Assembly (NCBI GenBank): GCA_001515955.1
Contig: LOES01000005.1
Coordinates: 1-18,530, forward strand
DNA length: 18,530 nucleotides
DNA from: Clostridia bacterium BRH_c25
GTDB lineage: Bacteria; Bacillota_A; Clostridia; Lutisporales; Lutisporaceae
Direction: 5' to 3'
The stretch's first letter is position 1, and the number at the start of each line of letters is the position of its first letter. This document shows positions 10,231-17,394 of the stretch, in pieces. The position numbers were made by a program, and so were the translations under genes. Under the pieces are notes generated by a model. It had not been told where the DNA came from. It did no database searches and saw nothing but the letters and a program-made list of their open reading frames with translations.

Positions 10231-11369
10231 TGAGTGATTTTAAATTCGTGAATACCAGCTACACCTTGGGGAATGGGTGCCTGGAAAGCCTGAAAAATTA
10301 TAAAGACGGAAAAATTGCGCTGGTAGTAGACAGCAGAGTACTCAACGCTCTTGAGCTTGAAGACAGGCTGTACAATACTATACTCAAGGATTGTGATTAC
10401 AAGGTCATCTGTGACATGCCCAAAGAACCAACAATGGAGCTTTTGGAAAAGCCCATAGAGGATATAAAACAATTTGAACCAAAATACATTATTGCTATTG
10501 GAGGTGGATCAGTGATAGATAGTGCCAAGATATTATGGCTCTTCTATGAACTTCCTGATTACACCTGGGAACAGGCCTTGGCTCCATATGAAGTTTCCAA
10601 ATTCCCCGGCAGGACAAAGCTGATAGCCATACCTACTACAAGTGGTACAGGTTCAGAGACGACACACGCTGCAGTGGTAAAGGATCATGGGAAAAGAAAA
10701 AGATTAGTTCTGACTTCTGAGATTATGCCCAGCGAGGCAATACTTGACTTCGAGCTTTTGCGAAGCCTGACCCCGAATATCATCGCATTTTCAGGCACCG
10801 ATGCACTAGCTCATGCAATTGAATCTGCTACTGCAAAAGTGGCATCCCCCTTAGTTGAAATGGTATCTGTATGTGCTGCCGTAGATATTCTCGAACTGCT
10901 TCCCAAATCCTTTGACGGAGATTTGGATGCCAGGGCAAAAATACATATAGCTGCCTCTCTTGCAGGAGCAGGGATCAGTAACAGCATAACGGGGCTGGCT
11001 CATGGAATGGATTTTGCCGGCGGAGATTTTAATCTCCCCCATGGACTCGTTACCGGAATGCTTCTGCCTTATACCATGGAGTTTTTAATGCCTAACCCTG
11101 TTTATGAAACAATTGCTTACAGACTGAATATTGAAGGAAATAGTGAAGAAAAACAAAGGAAGCTGATTGACAGAATATTTGAGATTAATAAATATATAGG
11201 CATGCCCTTATCCTTTAAAGAGGCTGGTGTGCCCGAGGAAGCATATATGTCCAAGCTTGATGCCTATGTAGAGCTGGCTAAAGCTGATGCAAATGTCACG
11301 TTTGCCGCAAAAACTCCTGATGCTTTAGAACTTCGGGAAATGTTCACAAAAATGTATTATGGCAAATAG
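10230..11369 (+). CDS. Iron-type (group III) alcohol dehydrogenase family protein
   Basis: NAD(P)-dependent dehydrogenase/reductase of the FucO/GldA-like superfamily, 379 aa and cytoplasmic. Residues 91-94 are the GGGS nucleotide loop (GGGSVIDSAK), and PTTSGTGSE follows near 132-140. Expected metal ligands are Asp191 and His195 (GTDALAHAIES), His258 (LAHGMD) and His271 (LPHG). The second His usually found in this region (H-x-x-x-H) is Phe262, and the spacing between the last two ligands is one residue shorter than in FucO. AAGGAGA precedes ATG 10230. Sitting between aldolase and MDR dehydrogenase, it probably reduces an aldehyde released by the aldolase or oxidises an alcohol of the imported substrate. 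The substrate is unknown. Confidence 0.9.
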   Translation: MSDFKFVNTSYTLGNGCLESLKNYKDGKIALVVDSRVLNALELEDRLYNTILKDCDYKVICDMPKEPTMELLEKPIEDIKQFEPKYIIAIGGGSVIDSAKILWLFYELPDYTWEQALAPYEVSKFPGRTKLIAIPTTSGTGSETTHAAVVKDHGKRKRLVLTSEIMPSEAILDFELLRSLTPNIIAFSGTDALAHAIESATAKVASPLVEMVSVCAAVDILELLPKSFDGDLDARAKIHIAASLAGAGISNSITGLAHGMDFAGGDFNLPHGLVTGMLLPYTMEFLMPNPVYETIAYRLNIEGNSEEKQRKLIDRIFEINKYIGMPLSFKEAGVPEEAYMSKLDAYVELAKADANVTFAAKTPDALELREMFTKMYYGK

Positions 11370-11385
11370 TAAAGGAGAATATCTG

Positions 11386-12432
11386 ATGAGTGAAAAAATG
11401 AAGGTAGCTGCTATTACAGATGAAAGAAAAGTAGAGATAAAAGAGGTTACGAAACCGATACCCTCAGCAAATCAAATATTAATCAATATCAAAGCCTGTG
11501 CTCTATGCACTTGGGAACAAAGAGCCTTTACAAGACTTACTAAAATGCCCCTTCCTTTTGTAGGCGGTCATGAGATTTCCGGAGTGATCGAAGCTGTTGG
11601 CGAAAAAGTTAATGTATCAGATTTCCCCATTGGTCATAAGGTTGCTGCCCGCTTGATCAATGTCTGCGGAAAATGCTATTTTTGCAGAAACGGCATGGAA
11701 AATCTTTGTGTGGAAATCAATAATCTGGACGATTCAAACATGGAAATACCGGGCACCGGTGGACTTGGTGAATATATTGCAGTAAATGCTTCACAGGTTT
11801 ACAAGCTATCCGACGGTATTTCCTTTGAGCATGGAGCTTTTGCGGAGCCTCTGGCCTGTGTTGTAAACAGCATTGAGCAGGGGAAAATACAACTGGGGGA
11901 AAATGTCGTCGTAATTGGCGGCGGTGTTATGGGTATGCTGCATATAATGCTCAGCAAGCTTAAAGGCGCTTATGTAATAATCAGCGAGCCTGATGAGACG
12001 AGAAGGAGGCTGACATTGGAGCTGGGAGCCGATATAGCAATTGACCCTCTTGAAAAGGATCCTGTACAGACAATTAAGGATATGACAGAAGGAAGAGGGG
12101 CGGATGTGATATTTAATACAACTCCGATTTCAGCTGTCGCAGAACAGGCAGTCAATATGGCAGGTTATGCAGGCCGTGTTGTAATGTACAGCTCTATCCA
12201 TCCCGACAAGCCCATCAGCATAAGCCCGCAGTGGCTGCACAAATCCCAGGCAATCATTACCGGTGCGGTAAGTCCCAGTGTCAGGTCCTTTGAAATGGCA
12301 GTAAGGCTTCTCTCCAAAGGGCTTATAAACCCGCATAAACTTATTGCAGGTACATACTGCCTGGCAGATGTGCAGAAAGCTTTTGAGATGGCAGTTGTAC
12401 CGAATACCTACAGAATAATAGTTACGCAGTAG
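11386..12432 (+). CDS. Zinc-dependent MDR dehydrogenase (sorbitol/threonine dehydrogenase-like)
   Basis: Medium-chain NAD(P)-dependent alcohol or polyol dehydrogenase of 348 aa. I set the start at ATG 11386, eight bases after AGGAG (11373-11377); an in-frame ATG at 11359 overlaps the upstream gene and lacks such a site. Probable catalytic zinc ligands are Cys41, His62-Glu63 (GGHE) and Glu144. The structural zinc set is Cys94, 97, 100 and 108 (C-x2-C-x2-C-x7-C). The NAD fold is seen at GGGVMG (168-173). Where many relatives have CG[ST]D, this protein reads CTWE (41-44). Family members include sorbitol, galactitol-1-phosphate and L-sorbose-1-phosphate enzymes, which fits a PTS operon and a phosphorylated polyol or ketose substrate. 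The exact substrate is not shown. Confidence 0.9.
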   Translation: MSEKMKVAAITDERKVEIKEVTKPIPSANQILINIKACALCTWEQRAFTRLTKMPLPFVGGHEISGVIEAVGEKVNVSDFPIGHKVAARLINVCGKCYFCRNGMENLCVEINNLDDSNMEIPGTGGLGEYIAVNASQVYKLSDGISFEHGAFAEPLACVVNSIEQGKIQLGENVVVIGGGVMGMLHIMLSKLKGAYVIISEPDETRRRLTLELGADIAIDPLEKDPVQTIKDMTEGRGADVIFNTTPISAVAEQAVNMAGYAGRVVMYSSIHPDKPISISPQWLHKSQAIITGAVSPSVRSFEMAVRLLSKGLINPHKLIAGTYCLADVQKAFEMAVVPNTYRIIVTQ

Positions 12433-12468
12433 TGACATCTGGAAGACTATGTAGTACATAAAACGACC

Positions 12469-12499
12469 ACAGAGAGTTTGCTTTGGGTGAGCTCTCTGT
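12469..12499 (+). promoter_or_regulatory. Hairpin before the HPr gene (possible attenuator or partial terminator)
   Basis: ACAGAGAG (12469-12476) pairs with CTCTCTGT (12492-12499) across a 15-base loop. Only a weak TTTCT follows, so termination would be partial at most. It could lower or stabilise expression of the HPr gene relative to the upstream genes. Confidence 0.45.
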
Positions 12500-12529
12500 T
12501 TCTAATTATGAATGGAGGATAATGTCAAT

Positions 12530-12793
12530 ATGACAAAGCAAACCATTACAGTAAACAATAAAACCGGTCTTCATGCAAGACCAGCCAGCTTGTTGGTCAC
12601 AACTGCCCTAAAGTGCAAATCGGATATAACAATCACAAAAAATGGTAAAAACGCTAACGCCAAAAGTATACTGTCTATATTGTCATTAGGGGCTGCAAAG
12701 GGTGACAGTATTGTTTTAACAGTAAACGGCATTGATGAGAAGGAGGCTGCCAAAAAAATAATGGAACTGTTTGATTCTAACTTTGGCGAATAA
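12530..12793 (+). CDS. ptsH: HPr phosphocarrier protein encoded in the PTS operon
   Basis: Carries phosphate from Enzyme I to EIIA. I chose ATG 12530, which places phosphorylated His exactly at residue 15 (GLHARPA) and the regulatory Ser exactly at residue 46 (AKSILSILS), the standard HPr numbering; the earlier ATG 12512 overlaps the GGAGG site. The product has 87 aa, the typical length. Having both His15 and Ser46 means it can act in transport and as a target of HPr kinase, unlike Crh, which lacks His15. It is last in the sigma-54 operon, 97 bases after the MDR gene with a hairpin between. No Enzyme I gene is seen here. Whether it is the general HPr or a locus-specific one is unknown. Confidence 0.95.
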   Translation: MTKQTITVNNKTGLHARPASLLVTTALKCKSDITITKNGKNANAKSILSILSLGAAKGDSIVLTVNGIDEKEAAKKIMELFDSNFGE

Positions 12794-12811
12794 GGTTCTT
12801 TGAGATCATTG

Positions 12812-12844
12812 AAAAACCGGCATCAATATTGGTGTCGGTTTATT
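12812..12844 (+). terminator. Probable terminator of the PTS operon
   Basis: AAACCGGCA and TGTCGGTTT form a 9-bp stem with one G-T pair and a short A/T loop, flanked by A-rich and T-rich ends. The T-run is short, so efficiency is uncertain, but it lies just 20 bases after the HPr stop. Confidence 0.6.
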
Positions 12845-13155
12845 AGTTGCCTACAGGCTCATTAAGTATAATATACTGTTGTTATATGATCTAATGAAGT
12901 TGTCCCCCTTCATGTTATTGTTCCTCTTTAAGATTGATTTTTCTATAGCAATATTCATATTCATTAGTCTTTTATATACAAGGTATATTATTCATGAAAT
13001 AATACAAACCCATATACCATAAATTAGGGTATTGGTCCAATTTTGTTTGATTTCTGATATTTTGTATTTTAAAACGCATTTTTAAACGCTAAATAAACTG
13101 ATAATAGGTAGAATATGTTATAAGGCATATTACAAATATGTTACACGGAGGAGGC
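12845..13155. other. AT-rich intergenic stretch upstream of the chemotaxis gene
   Basis: No gene is seen. It holds one short dyad near 12989-13005 (ATTATT-CATGA-AATAAT) and must contain the promoter of the gene at 13156. TTGATT (13047-13052), 17 bases, TAAAAC (13070-13075) and a lone GATAAT (13100-13105) are weak candidates. No chemotaxis/flagellar sigma-D motif of the right spacing was found, and I recognise no riboswitch. Confidence 0.4.
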
Positions 13156-14655
13156 ATGAAAAGAGTGTTGGAGAGGCTGGGAAGGTTGATAGGCATAGGG
13201 AGTGCAGCAAAATATGATGATATTATTTCAGGAATAAAAGAAGTCAATTCAGGTAATCTGAGTAAAAAATTCTGGAGCAAGGATATAAAGGTAAGAGAAC
13301 TTACCAATGGGATAAATGAGCTGCTTTTTAATTACAGAAAGGTTCTTGCGCAGATTGGCATGAATTCTGATCAGTTATATCATGAAACTAAAAAATTGTC
13401 TGCCGGAACTGTTAAGACCAGCTCTGCGATGCAGGAAATAGCAGGCACAATTGAAGATATTGCTTCAGGTGCAGAGAAGCAGAACGAGATGATTAATGAT
13501 GTTATGGTGAGCAGCAGCAGGCTTGTGAAGCTGGCAGGGGAAACCAGCGGAAGGGTTGAGAATACAAGGGAAAATCTGGAACAGACTGTTTCATATTTCA
13601 AGGACAGCAAGGAAATCATTCAGCAGCTTATTAAGAGAATGCAATCCAGAGTCGAAGGGAATATTTCATTGTCACAGAATACAAAGCAAATATCGGATAG
13701 CTTAAAAAGCATAAATAACATTATAGGTGTAGTAAAAAATATTTCCGCACAAACAAATTTGCTGGCATTGAACGCTTCAATAGAAGCAGCCAGAGCCGGT
13801 GAAGCCGGCAGAGGTTTTTCAATCGTGGCAAGCGAAATAAGAAAGCTGGCTGAGGAATCCAAAGAAGCAGCTGACAAGATTGGTAAAATGGTAAATAGCT
13901 TTGAAGGTGAAATTGTTGCACTTATTGATTGCTTTGATAATGGGATCAGCCAAGAGCAGGAAGATTCAAAAATACTGTCGAAGGCCGGAAAAGGGTTCGA
14001 GGATATGGTCACAACCGGTGAATTGACAGTGAAGACAATGACAGAGACCTGTAAGGACATTGAATTGCAAGAGAAGGAAATTGAAAAAGTGAATGATTGC
14101 CTCGGAAAGGTAACGACTGTAGCAGAGGAGATTGGTGCAGGAACAGAACAAGTGGCTGCAGTGATCGAAGAGCAGTCAACAATTATAGAAGAGATGGCAT
14201 CTGAAGCGGCATCCTTTGAAAAGATGAGTGAGATAATGACAAAAATTATTAAGGAGCATTCACAAGTAAAAATAGGAAAAGAGGCAATGGATTTAATTAC
14301 AAACAAATGGAGGGGTTTTGCAGAGGATCTGGCAGCAAGAACGGATATAATCAGATTGGACAGGGATGAACATACAAAGTTGTTTAAGAAGCTTTCAAAA
14401 GAGAATAATGAAAAGATAGTGCTCTATACATATAAACCTGACAGCACCAGAGTAGGCTGTAACCTTGACGGTATACCTCCCATAGACTTGAGGAACCGGC
14501 CTTGGTTTATCGGAGCACTGCAGGGAAAGATATTTATATCGGATTTATATATTACTACTGATACAAATGAAATTGTATTGACTATAGCAGCTCCTATATA
14601 TGATAAGGGCGAGGTCATAGCGGTACTGGGGCTGGATGCAGTTATTGAGAGCTAG
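13156..14655 (+). CDS. Soluble methyl-accepting chemotaxis protein with a C-terminal Cache-like sensor
   Basis: Receptor that would control CheA kinase. ATG 13156 is chosen because GGAGGAGG (13147-13154) lies just ahead; ATG 13138 lacks such a site. The 499-aa product has no membrane segment or signal peptide, so it should be cytoplasmic. Order: a HAMP-like stretch (about 20-65, SGNLSKKF...INELL), long helices, the MCP signalling tip (about 201-235, [21 protein letters not shown]), return helices with [13 protein letters not shown], then a globular tail (about 384-499) containing [16 protein letters not shown] and [21 protein letters not shown], which resembles a PDC/Cache sensor half. Sensor after signalling domain is the reverse of the usual order. 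It stands alone between the PTS operon and a convergent gene. A ligand related to the PTS substrate is possible but only inferred. Confidence 0.9.
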   Translation: MKRVLERLGRLIGIGSAAKYDDIISGIKEVNSGNLSKKFWSKDIKVRELTNGINELLFNYRKVLAQIGMNSDQLYHETKKLSAGTVKTSSAMQEIAGTIEDIASGAEKQNEMINDVMVSSSRLVKLAGETSGRVENTRENLEQTVSYFKDSKEIIQQLIKRMQSRVEGNISLSQNTKQISDSLKSINNIIGVVKNISAQTNLLALNASIEAARAGEAGRGFSIVASEIRKLAEESKEAADKIGKMVNSFEGEIVALIDCFDNGISQEQEDSKILSKAGKGFEDMVTTGELTVKTMTETCKDIELQEKEIEKVNDCLGKVTTVAEEIGAGTEQVAAVIEEQSTIIEEMASEAASFEKMSEIMTKIIKEHSQVKIGKEAMDLITNKWRGFAEDLAARTDIIRLDRDEHTKLFKKLSKENNEKIVLYTYKPDSTRVGCNLDGIPPIDLRNRPWFIGALQGKIFISDLYITTDTNEIVLTIAAPIYDKGEVIAVLGLDAVIES

Positions 14656-14658
14656 TAA

Positions 14659-14705
14659 AAAAGGCTTCTATTGAAGTATTTTAACGACCAAGGGAGCCTT
14701 TTATG
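14659..14705 (+). terminator. Terminator of the chemotaxis gene
   Basis: AAAAGGCT (14659-14666) and AGCCTTTT (14695-14702) form an 8-bp stem with a long loop, right after the stop codon. The T-run is part of the stem, so strength is moderate. Confidence 0.55.
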
Positions 14706-14763
14706 AAACTCATTCAGGTCAAGTGGTACATTAATGAAATTTATACTTTCCTATTCGTTATAA

Positions 14764-14797
14764 AAAAGGAAGTCTCTATCTGAAGAGACTTCCTTTT
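14764..14797. terminator. Bidirectional terminator between convergent genes
   Basis: AAAAGGAAGTCTC and GAGACTTCCTTTT make a perfect 13-bp stem with an 8-base loop, A-run on the left and T-run on the right. It lies 14 bases from the stop of the minus-strand NADH dehydrogenase gene, so it should serve that gene and also back up the chemotaxis gene. Confidence 0.9.
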
Positions 14798-14810
14798 GAT
14801 TCACTATTAA

Positions 14811-16634
14811 CTAATCAAAATATAAATAACTGCTTCGTGCGAAGTTGGTCTTTTTCCAGAACCTCTTAATCCACGGCTGTACATAGTAGTCGAGGCCGAA
14901 GGCTCCACCGGCACCACCCATAAGGGCAATTGATGCGAATACATACCAGAGTATTTCGTAGCCTGCCATTGCAGATATTATAAAGTTCAAGCAGAGGAAT
15001 ACTGATCCTGCTGATGCAAGGAATGTAAAGAGACCTGCAATAAGTGCCAGACCGATTGCTATTTCCATCAATACTACACTTGACTGGAATAAGAATGCAT
15101 TAGGTGTAACTATTACATCTGTGAACCACTGATATATTGCCCAAGGCTCTGCGAATATTGGTGTAGGATATGAAGCTGCTGCTTCTCCTACAGCTTCTGC
15201 AGCTCCTGAAGCGGCTGTTACAGCTTCTGCGGCTCCTGATGCAGCTGAGGTTCCTGCAACCGACACTATCTTAATGTTGGCAGGATTTAACCAACCTTCC
15301 TGTACTTTCTTCCAACCTTCAAGGAACCACATTACACCTACGTACATACGCAGAAGTATTGCCCAGGAAGTATGTGTCTTGTGTGCCAGATGTCCGCCTA
15401 CGAATGCTCTGTTGTTCTTCATGTGGAAGAATTCATGGAGCATATAGTTCCATATAAGTCTCAAACCGCCAACACCCCACAAATAGTGGAGGTTTACCAA
15501 GTGTTTCATAGCCATGGCTATGAAGCCTGACATTGGTGTACCCATAAGCTCAGCTACGCAGTAGTGGCTTCCTATGGATACCATAAAACCGTGAGTGTTA
15601 AGTGCGAGCTTCTTCTTTTCAGTTTTTGTTATAGCAGCAGCAATGTTATGAGCGGCACATTCGCCTGTCTGCAAAGCTGTTTCAACTATCTGCGGTATTG
15701 GTTTTCCGTCTATTTCGTAGTATGCGTTGTCTCCAACAGCATATACTTCTTCTTTGTCCATGCTCTGCATGTAGTCATTGACCTGTATTCTGTTCCTCTT
15801 ACCCTGAGTAAGGCCGGTTGATACTGCGAAGCTGTTGCCCTGTACACCGCAAGTCCAGATAAGAGTTTTTGTGTTTATTACCTGTCCATCCTTGAGAACT
15901 ATGCTGTCCGGAGTTGCCTTGACTATAGGCGAATTCGTCAATACTTTTACGCCTTTCTTTGTAAGGAAGTTCTCCGCTTTTTTCTGCAGGCTCGGTCTCA
16001 ATATTGGAAGTATTGTTGGAAGTGCTTCTACATTATAGAGAGAAACTTCCTTCGGATCGATTTCATGCTTTTCACATAAAAGCTCTTTCCATTCGAAAAG
16101 TTCCCCTACAACTTCAATTCCAGTGAAGCCTGCACCGGCAACTACAAAAGTAAGAAGCTCTTTCCTCCTGGCAGCATCTTTTTCATCTTTAGCAAGCTGG
16201 AAGCTGTTCTCGATATGCTCTCTGATTTTCAGAGCATCTTTAAGTGACCATATGGTAAAACCATATTCTTTAACGCCTTCAACTCCGAAGAATGCCGGTT
16301 CAGCGCCACAACCAAGAACAAGGTAATCATATTTATAGGTTTCCTTGCTTGATGTAAGAGTTTTTGATTCGTAATCAATGCTATCAACTTTATCTCTTAC
16401 AACATTGACCTTGGTAGCCTTAAATACATTGTAAAGGTCTACTGTTACGCTTTCTTTGTCTGTTCTACGGCCTGCGATTTCATGCAGCTCTGTGAGAAGA
16501 GTGTGGAAAGGATTTGCATCTATCAAAGTAATTTCAACGCTGTGATCCTTCTTAAACTTCTTGCTCAGAACCTTTGCTGCCTCGACTCCAGCGTAGCCTG
16601 CGCCGAGTATGACTATTTTCTTTAAGTCTGACAA
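14811..16634 (-). CDS. Type II NADH dehydrogenase fused to a DoxX-like membrane domain
   Basis: Single-subunit FAD enzyme likely oxidising NADH and passing electrons to a quinone or other acceptor at the membrane. The start is TTG 16634, six bases after AAGGGGGT on the minus strand. Residues 11-16 (GAGYAG) bind FAD, 167-172 (GAGFTG) bind NAD, and AVGDNAY (299-305) is the second FAD motif. Usual NDH-2 enzymes have about 400 residues; this one has 607. After about 420 comes a DoxX-like region: first membrane helix with LLRMYVGVMWFLEGWKK (427-443), a low-complexity Ala/Gly/Glu insert (462-488), then three hydrophobic segments (about 513-580). The insert holds a 10-residue tandem repeat. It is a single-gene unit, divergent from the NimA-like gene. 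The physiological acceptor in this presumed anaerobe is not shown. Confidence 0.9.
   Translation of the reverse strand: MSDLKKIVILGAGYAGVEAAKVLSKKFKKDHSVEITLIDANPFHTLLTELHEIAGRRTDKESVTVDLYNVFKATKVNVVRDKVDSIDYESKTLTSSKETYKYDYLVLGCGAEPAFFGVEGVKEYGFTIWSLKDALKIREHIENSFQLAKDEKDAARRKELLTFVVAGAGFTGIEVVGELFEWKELLCEKHEIDPKEVSLYNVEALPTILPILRPSLQKKAENFLTKKGVKVLTNSPIVKATPDSIVLKDGQVINTKTLIWTCGVQGNSFAVSTGLTQGKRNRIQVNDYMQSMDKEEVYAVGDNAYYEIDGKPIPQIVETALQTGECAAHNIAAAITKTEKKKLALNTHGFMVSIGSHYCVAELMGTPMSGFIAMAMKHLVNLHYLWGVGGLRLIWNYMLHEFFHMKNNRAFVGGHLAHKTHTSWAILLRMYVGVMWFLEGWKKVQEGWLNPANIKIVSVAGTSAASGAAEAVTAASGAAEAVGEAAASYPTPIFAEPWAIYQWFTDVIVTPNAFLFQSSVVLMEIAIGLALIAGLFTFLASAGSVFLCLNFIISAMAGYEILWYVFASIALMGGAGGAFGLDYYVQPWIKRFWKKTNFARSSYLYFD
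15189..15248 (-). repeat. 30-bp tandem repeat (two copies) inside the NDH-2/DoxX gene
   Basis: Two adjacent 30-base units (15189-15218 and 15219-15248) agree at 26 of 30 positions and encode SAASGAAEAV and TAASGAAEAV in the linker after the first DoxX-like helix. The 10-codon length keeps frame and suggests a duplication by slippage. Confidence 0.85.
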
Positions 16635-16699
16635 GATAATACCCCCTTGTATATAATTAACCTATTAAGGAACAAAAAAATATTAATATAATAATATTC

Positions 16700-16728
16700 A
16701 TTATTATTATATAATATATATTTAACAA
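16700..16728 (-). promoter_or_regulatory. Candidate promoter of the NDH-2/DoxX gene
   Basis: On the minus strand TTGTTA (16728-16723) and AATAAT (16705-16700) are 17 bases apart. The region is so A/T-rich that other -10 choices exist. The -35 box touches the AAATGCGAT repeat at 16727-16735. Confidence 0.4.
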
Positions 16729-16807
16729 ATGCGATAGCTTTTATCGTTTTGTGTTAAAAAAATCGCATTTTATCCGTAACATTAAAATATTATATTAACG
16801 AAATGCG
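16727..16807. promoter_or_regulatory. Three AAATGCG elements in the divergent promoter region
   Basis: AAATGCGAT (16727-16735) is matched by its exact complement ATCGCATTT (16762-16770), and AAATGCG recurs at 16801-16807. Starts are 35 and 39 bases apart. They stand out in very A/T-rich DNA between divergent genes and may be operator sites; no regulator gene is seen beside them. Confidence 0.45.
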
Positions 16808-16850
16808 GCAATGTCAAAGGAAAAAGCTGTGAAGAGATATGTTTTAGTAT

Positions 16851-16856
16851 TATAAT
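16851..16856 (+). promoter_or_regulatory. -10 box candidate for the NimA-like gene
   Basis: A perfect TATAAT lies 42 bases before the ATG at 16898. No good -35 hexamer is seen at 16-18 bases upstream, which would fit a promoter needing an activator or chance in an A/T-rich stretch. Confidence 0.4.
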
Positions 16857-16897
16857 ATTAAAGGAAGCTTAAAATATAAAGATTGAGGTGAAAGCGA

Positions 16898-17380
16898 ATG
16901 ACGAAATATCATATGAAGAAATCCGAGCGGGAAATTACTGATAAGGAATATATTTCCAATATATTAAAAAACGGTAAATATGCAATTGTTTCTATGTGCA
17001 GAAATAACGAGCCCTACATAGTTACATTGAGCTATGGATATGACGGGAGTAGAAACTCGCTTTATTTCCACAGTGCCAAGGAGGGCTTGAAAATTGATTT
17101 TATAAGGGAAAATCCCAAGGTATGTGCCACTGTAATTGAGGATGGAGGCTATCAGCCAGGGGAGTGCGAGCACAAATATGCCTCTGTGGTTTTCTGGGGA
17201 AAGATGTATGCAGTAGAGGACCTGGAAGAGAAAAAGCATGCATTAGTCACCATGATACACCATCTTGAGGGGGTGCCGGAGCCGGTAAAGGCAAGGCTTC
17301 TGAAAAATGACAGTGTTTATGAGGGAGTAGGTATATTAAGACTGGATATAAGTGAGATCACAGGGAAAAAAGGAAGCTAA
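16898..17380 (+). CDS. NimA-like pyridoxamine 5'-phosphate oxidase family flavoprotein
   Basis: Member of the flavin split-barrel fold (Pyridox_ox_2/NimA type), probably binding FMN; relatives reduce nitroaromatic compounds or act in redox stress. The 160-aa protein shows the family course: an N-terminal helix (REITDKEYISNIL), GKYAIVSMCRNNEPYIVTLSYGYD (about 26-50), LYFHSAKEGLKIDFIRENPKVC (about 55-76) and VFWGKMYAVED (about 108-118). ATG 16898 follows GAGGTGA at a normal distance. It is a single-gene unit, divergent from the NADH dehydrogenase and convergent with the permease gene. Nitroimidazole reduction cannot be claimed from sequence. Confidence 0.9.
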   Translation: MTKYHMKKSEREITDKEYISNILKNGKYAIVSMCRNNEPYIVTLSYGYDGSRNSLYFHSAKEGLKIDFIRENPKVCATVIEDGGYQPGECEHKYASVVFWGKMYAVEDLEEKKHALVTMIHHLEGVPEPVKARLLKNDSVYEGVGILRLDISEITGKKGS

Positions 17381-17391
17381 GCTTCCTTTTT
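17367..17391. terminator. Bidirectional terminator whose loop is a stop codon
   Basis: AAAAAGGAAGC (17367-17377) and GCTTCCTTTTT (17381-17391) form a perfect 11-bp stem; the 3-base loop is the TAA stop of the NimA-like gene. The permease stop on the other strand is at 17395-17397, so this hairpin can end both transcripts. Confidence 0.85.
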
Positions 17392-17394
17392 CAA

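Noticed and set aside
12845..13155. A riboswitch or cyclic di-GMP aptamer upstream of the chemoreceptor gene
   Set aside because: The region is A/T-rich and shows none of the conserved G/C-rich aptamer cores I know.
13620..14306. A 228-codon open frame on the minus strand
   Set aside because: It is wholly antisense to the chemoreceptor gene, Ser/Ile/Phe-rich in the way antisense of helical Glu/Lys-rich coding DNA is, and shows no ribosome site or family resemblance.
16710..16780. Rex-type redox operator in the NDH-2 upstream region (TTAACAA, TTGTGTTAA)
   Set aside because: Only half-site resemblance; the two halves are not arranged as the expected palindrome.
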